This document shows positions 37,245-37,746 of a stretch of DNA of 37,746 bases, piece by piece; position 1 is the stretch's first letter; each line of letters opens with the position of its first letter. Source of the stretch: Streptomyces sp. CBMA123 (lineage in GTDB: Bacteria; Actinomycetota; Actinomycetes; Streptomycetales; Streptomycetaceae); the NCBI RefSeq assembly GCF_014596465.1, contig NZ_MECK01000617.1:1-37746 (forward strand), read 5' to 3'. Under the pieces are notes generated by a model. The model did not search any database. It saw only the letters and a list, made by a program, of their open reading frames with translations, and was not told the origin of the DNA. The translations under genes were made by a program, and so were the position numbers.

Positions 37245-37746
37245 ATGCTGCTCGTCACCGGTGTCAACGGAGGTCTGGGCGGTCTCGTGCTGGAGCGCCT
37301 GCGCGGTCGCGCGGGCGTCGTCGCCGGGTCGCGGACCCCAGGAACGGTACCGGAGGACACCCCGGCCCGGCTGGTCGACTTCGACCGGCCGGAGACCCTG
37401 GCCGAGGCCTTCAAGGACGTCCGGACCCTGCTGCTGATCTCGGCGGGTGCGGCCGAGGACGACGTGGTGATCGCCCGGCACGGTGCGGCGATCGAGGCGG
37501 CCGAGACGGCGGGCGTCGAGCACGTCGTCTACACCAGCCTCTCCGGCGACGGCGACCACCTGCCCTACGCCCTCGCCCACCGCTGGACCGAGCGGCGGCT
37601 GCGCGAGTCCGGCGCGCTGCGCTGGACGGTGCTGCGCAACGGCCTCTACGCGGAGCTGCTGGCTGCGATCGCCGCGCCCGGCCCGGCCGGGGTGATCACC
37701 GCGCCGCTGGGCGCGGGCCGGCTGGCGGCGGTGGCGCGGGCGGACC
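37245..37746 (+). CDS. NmrA/SDR-like NAD(P)-binding protein (cut by window end)
   Basis: The first 167 residues of an atypical short-chain dehydrogenase. MLLVTGVNGGLGGLVLERLR is the TGxxGxxG nucleotide-binding loop, followed by GVVAGSRTPGTV, VDFDRPETLAEAFKDV, LLLISAG, HVVYTSLSGDG and LRWTVLRNGLYAELL, as in NmrA/QorB-type quinone reductases. QOR2-like members use NADPH to reduce quinones. ATG at 37245 follows AGGAGGAG. Divergent from the HxlR regulator, 79 bases apart. Confidence 0.9.
   Translation, partial: MLLVTGVNGGLGGLVLERLRGRAGVVAGSRTPGTVPEDTPARLVDFDRPETLAEAFKDVRTLLLISAGAAEDDVVIARHGAAIEAAETAGVEHVVYTSLSGDGDHLPYALAHRWTERRLRESGALRWTVLRNGLYAELLAAIAAPGPAGVITAPLGAGRLAAVARAD

Overview
The window is a high-GC actinobacterial chromosome segment, most likely from Streptomycetaceae (Streptomyces or Kitasatospora). 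Coding is almost entirely G/C at third positions, GTG and TTG starts with GGAGG-type ribosome sites are common, and there are lineage markers: a DUF6230/DUF6114 pair, an Scr1-type XRE regulator with a DUF397 partner, and rare TTA leucine codons in two genes. No rRNA, tRNA or CRISPR array was seen. About 37 genes plus several gene remnants are supported.

Layout. 1-1238 (minus): a MoxR AAA+ ATPase and the start of its CoxE/VWA-like partner. 1422-4836: a secreted cysteine-containing protein, a TetR regulator with a TTA codon, and a DUF6230-DUF6114 envelope pair, followed by a 7 x 14 bp tandem repeat. 5054-7249: a zinc alcohol dehydrogenase divergent from an XRE regulator, with four 15-bp repeats between them. 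7347-8630: a globin-FAD/NAD reductase. 8848-10053: a secreted alpha/beta hydrolase flanked by two decayed copies of an IS630-type transposase 3' end; one copy lies in a 277-bp MITE-like element with perfect 23-bp terminal inverted repeats. 10420-13952: an SBP56-type methanethiol oxidase divergent from a hydrolase/spermidine-synthase-like pair. 13989-15651: an ArsR regulator divergent from a TTA-containing MFS exporter, with a palindromic operator between them. 15721-21227: FabV enoyl reductase, an LCMT-like methyltransferase, a DedA membrane protein, and a run of O-methyltransferase, Gfo/Idh oxidoreductase and DUF402 protein.

21252-27249 is envelope-related: a membrane protein with a K+-channel-like loop, a class A penicillin-binding protein whose transpeptidase motifs are degenerate, a secreted polysaccharide deacetylase, a sigma-factor (SigJ-type) tail remnant, and a secreted trypsin-like protease. 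27349-29202 is a compact divergon: two small unknown proteins (one resembling a serine-resolvase N-domain without its catalytic residues) opposite an Scr1/XRE regulator and a DUF397 protein. 29329-30300 is a quinone-oxidoreductase-type gene behind a SoxR-like promoter. 30471-32731 is a kinase plus acyl-CoA-dehydrogenase-like pair that looks like the two-gene form of ACAD10/11 (4-hydroxyacyl-CoA catabolism). Abutting it is the C-terminal half of a trichodiene-synthase-like terpene cyclase. The rest holds a PH-like protein, a second secreted hydrolase, a DUF6086-like protein, a PLP-dependent dehydratase, and an HxlR regulator divergent from an NmrA-like gene cut by the window end.

The region reads as an accessory, stress- and envelope-oriented part of the chromosome: many one-regulator/one-enzyme divergons, several tandem-repeat leaders, and scattered remnants of genes and mobile elements. 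All functions are inferred from sequence motifs remembered from families; no searches were run.
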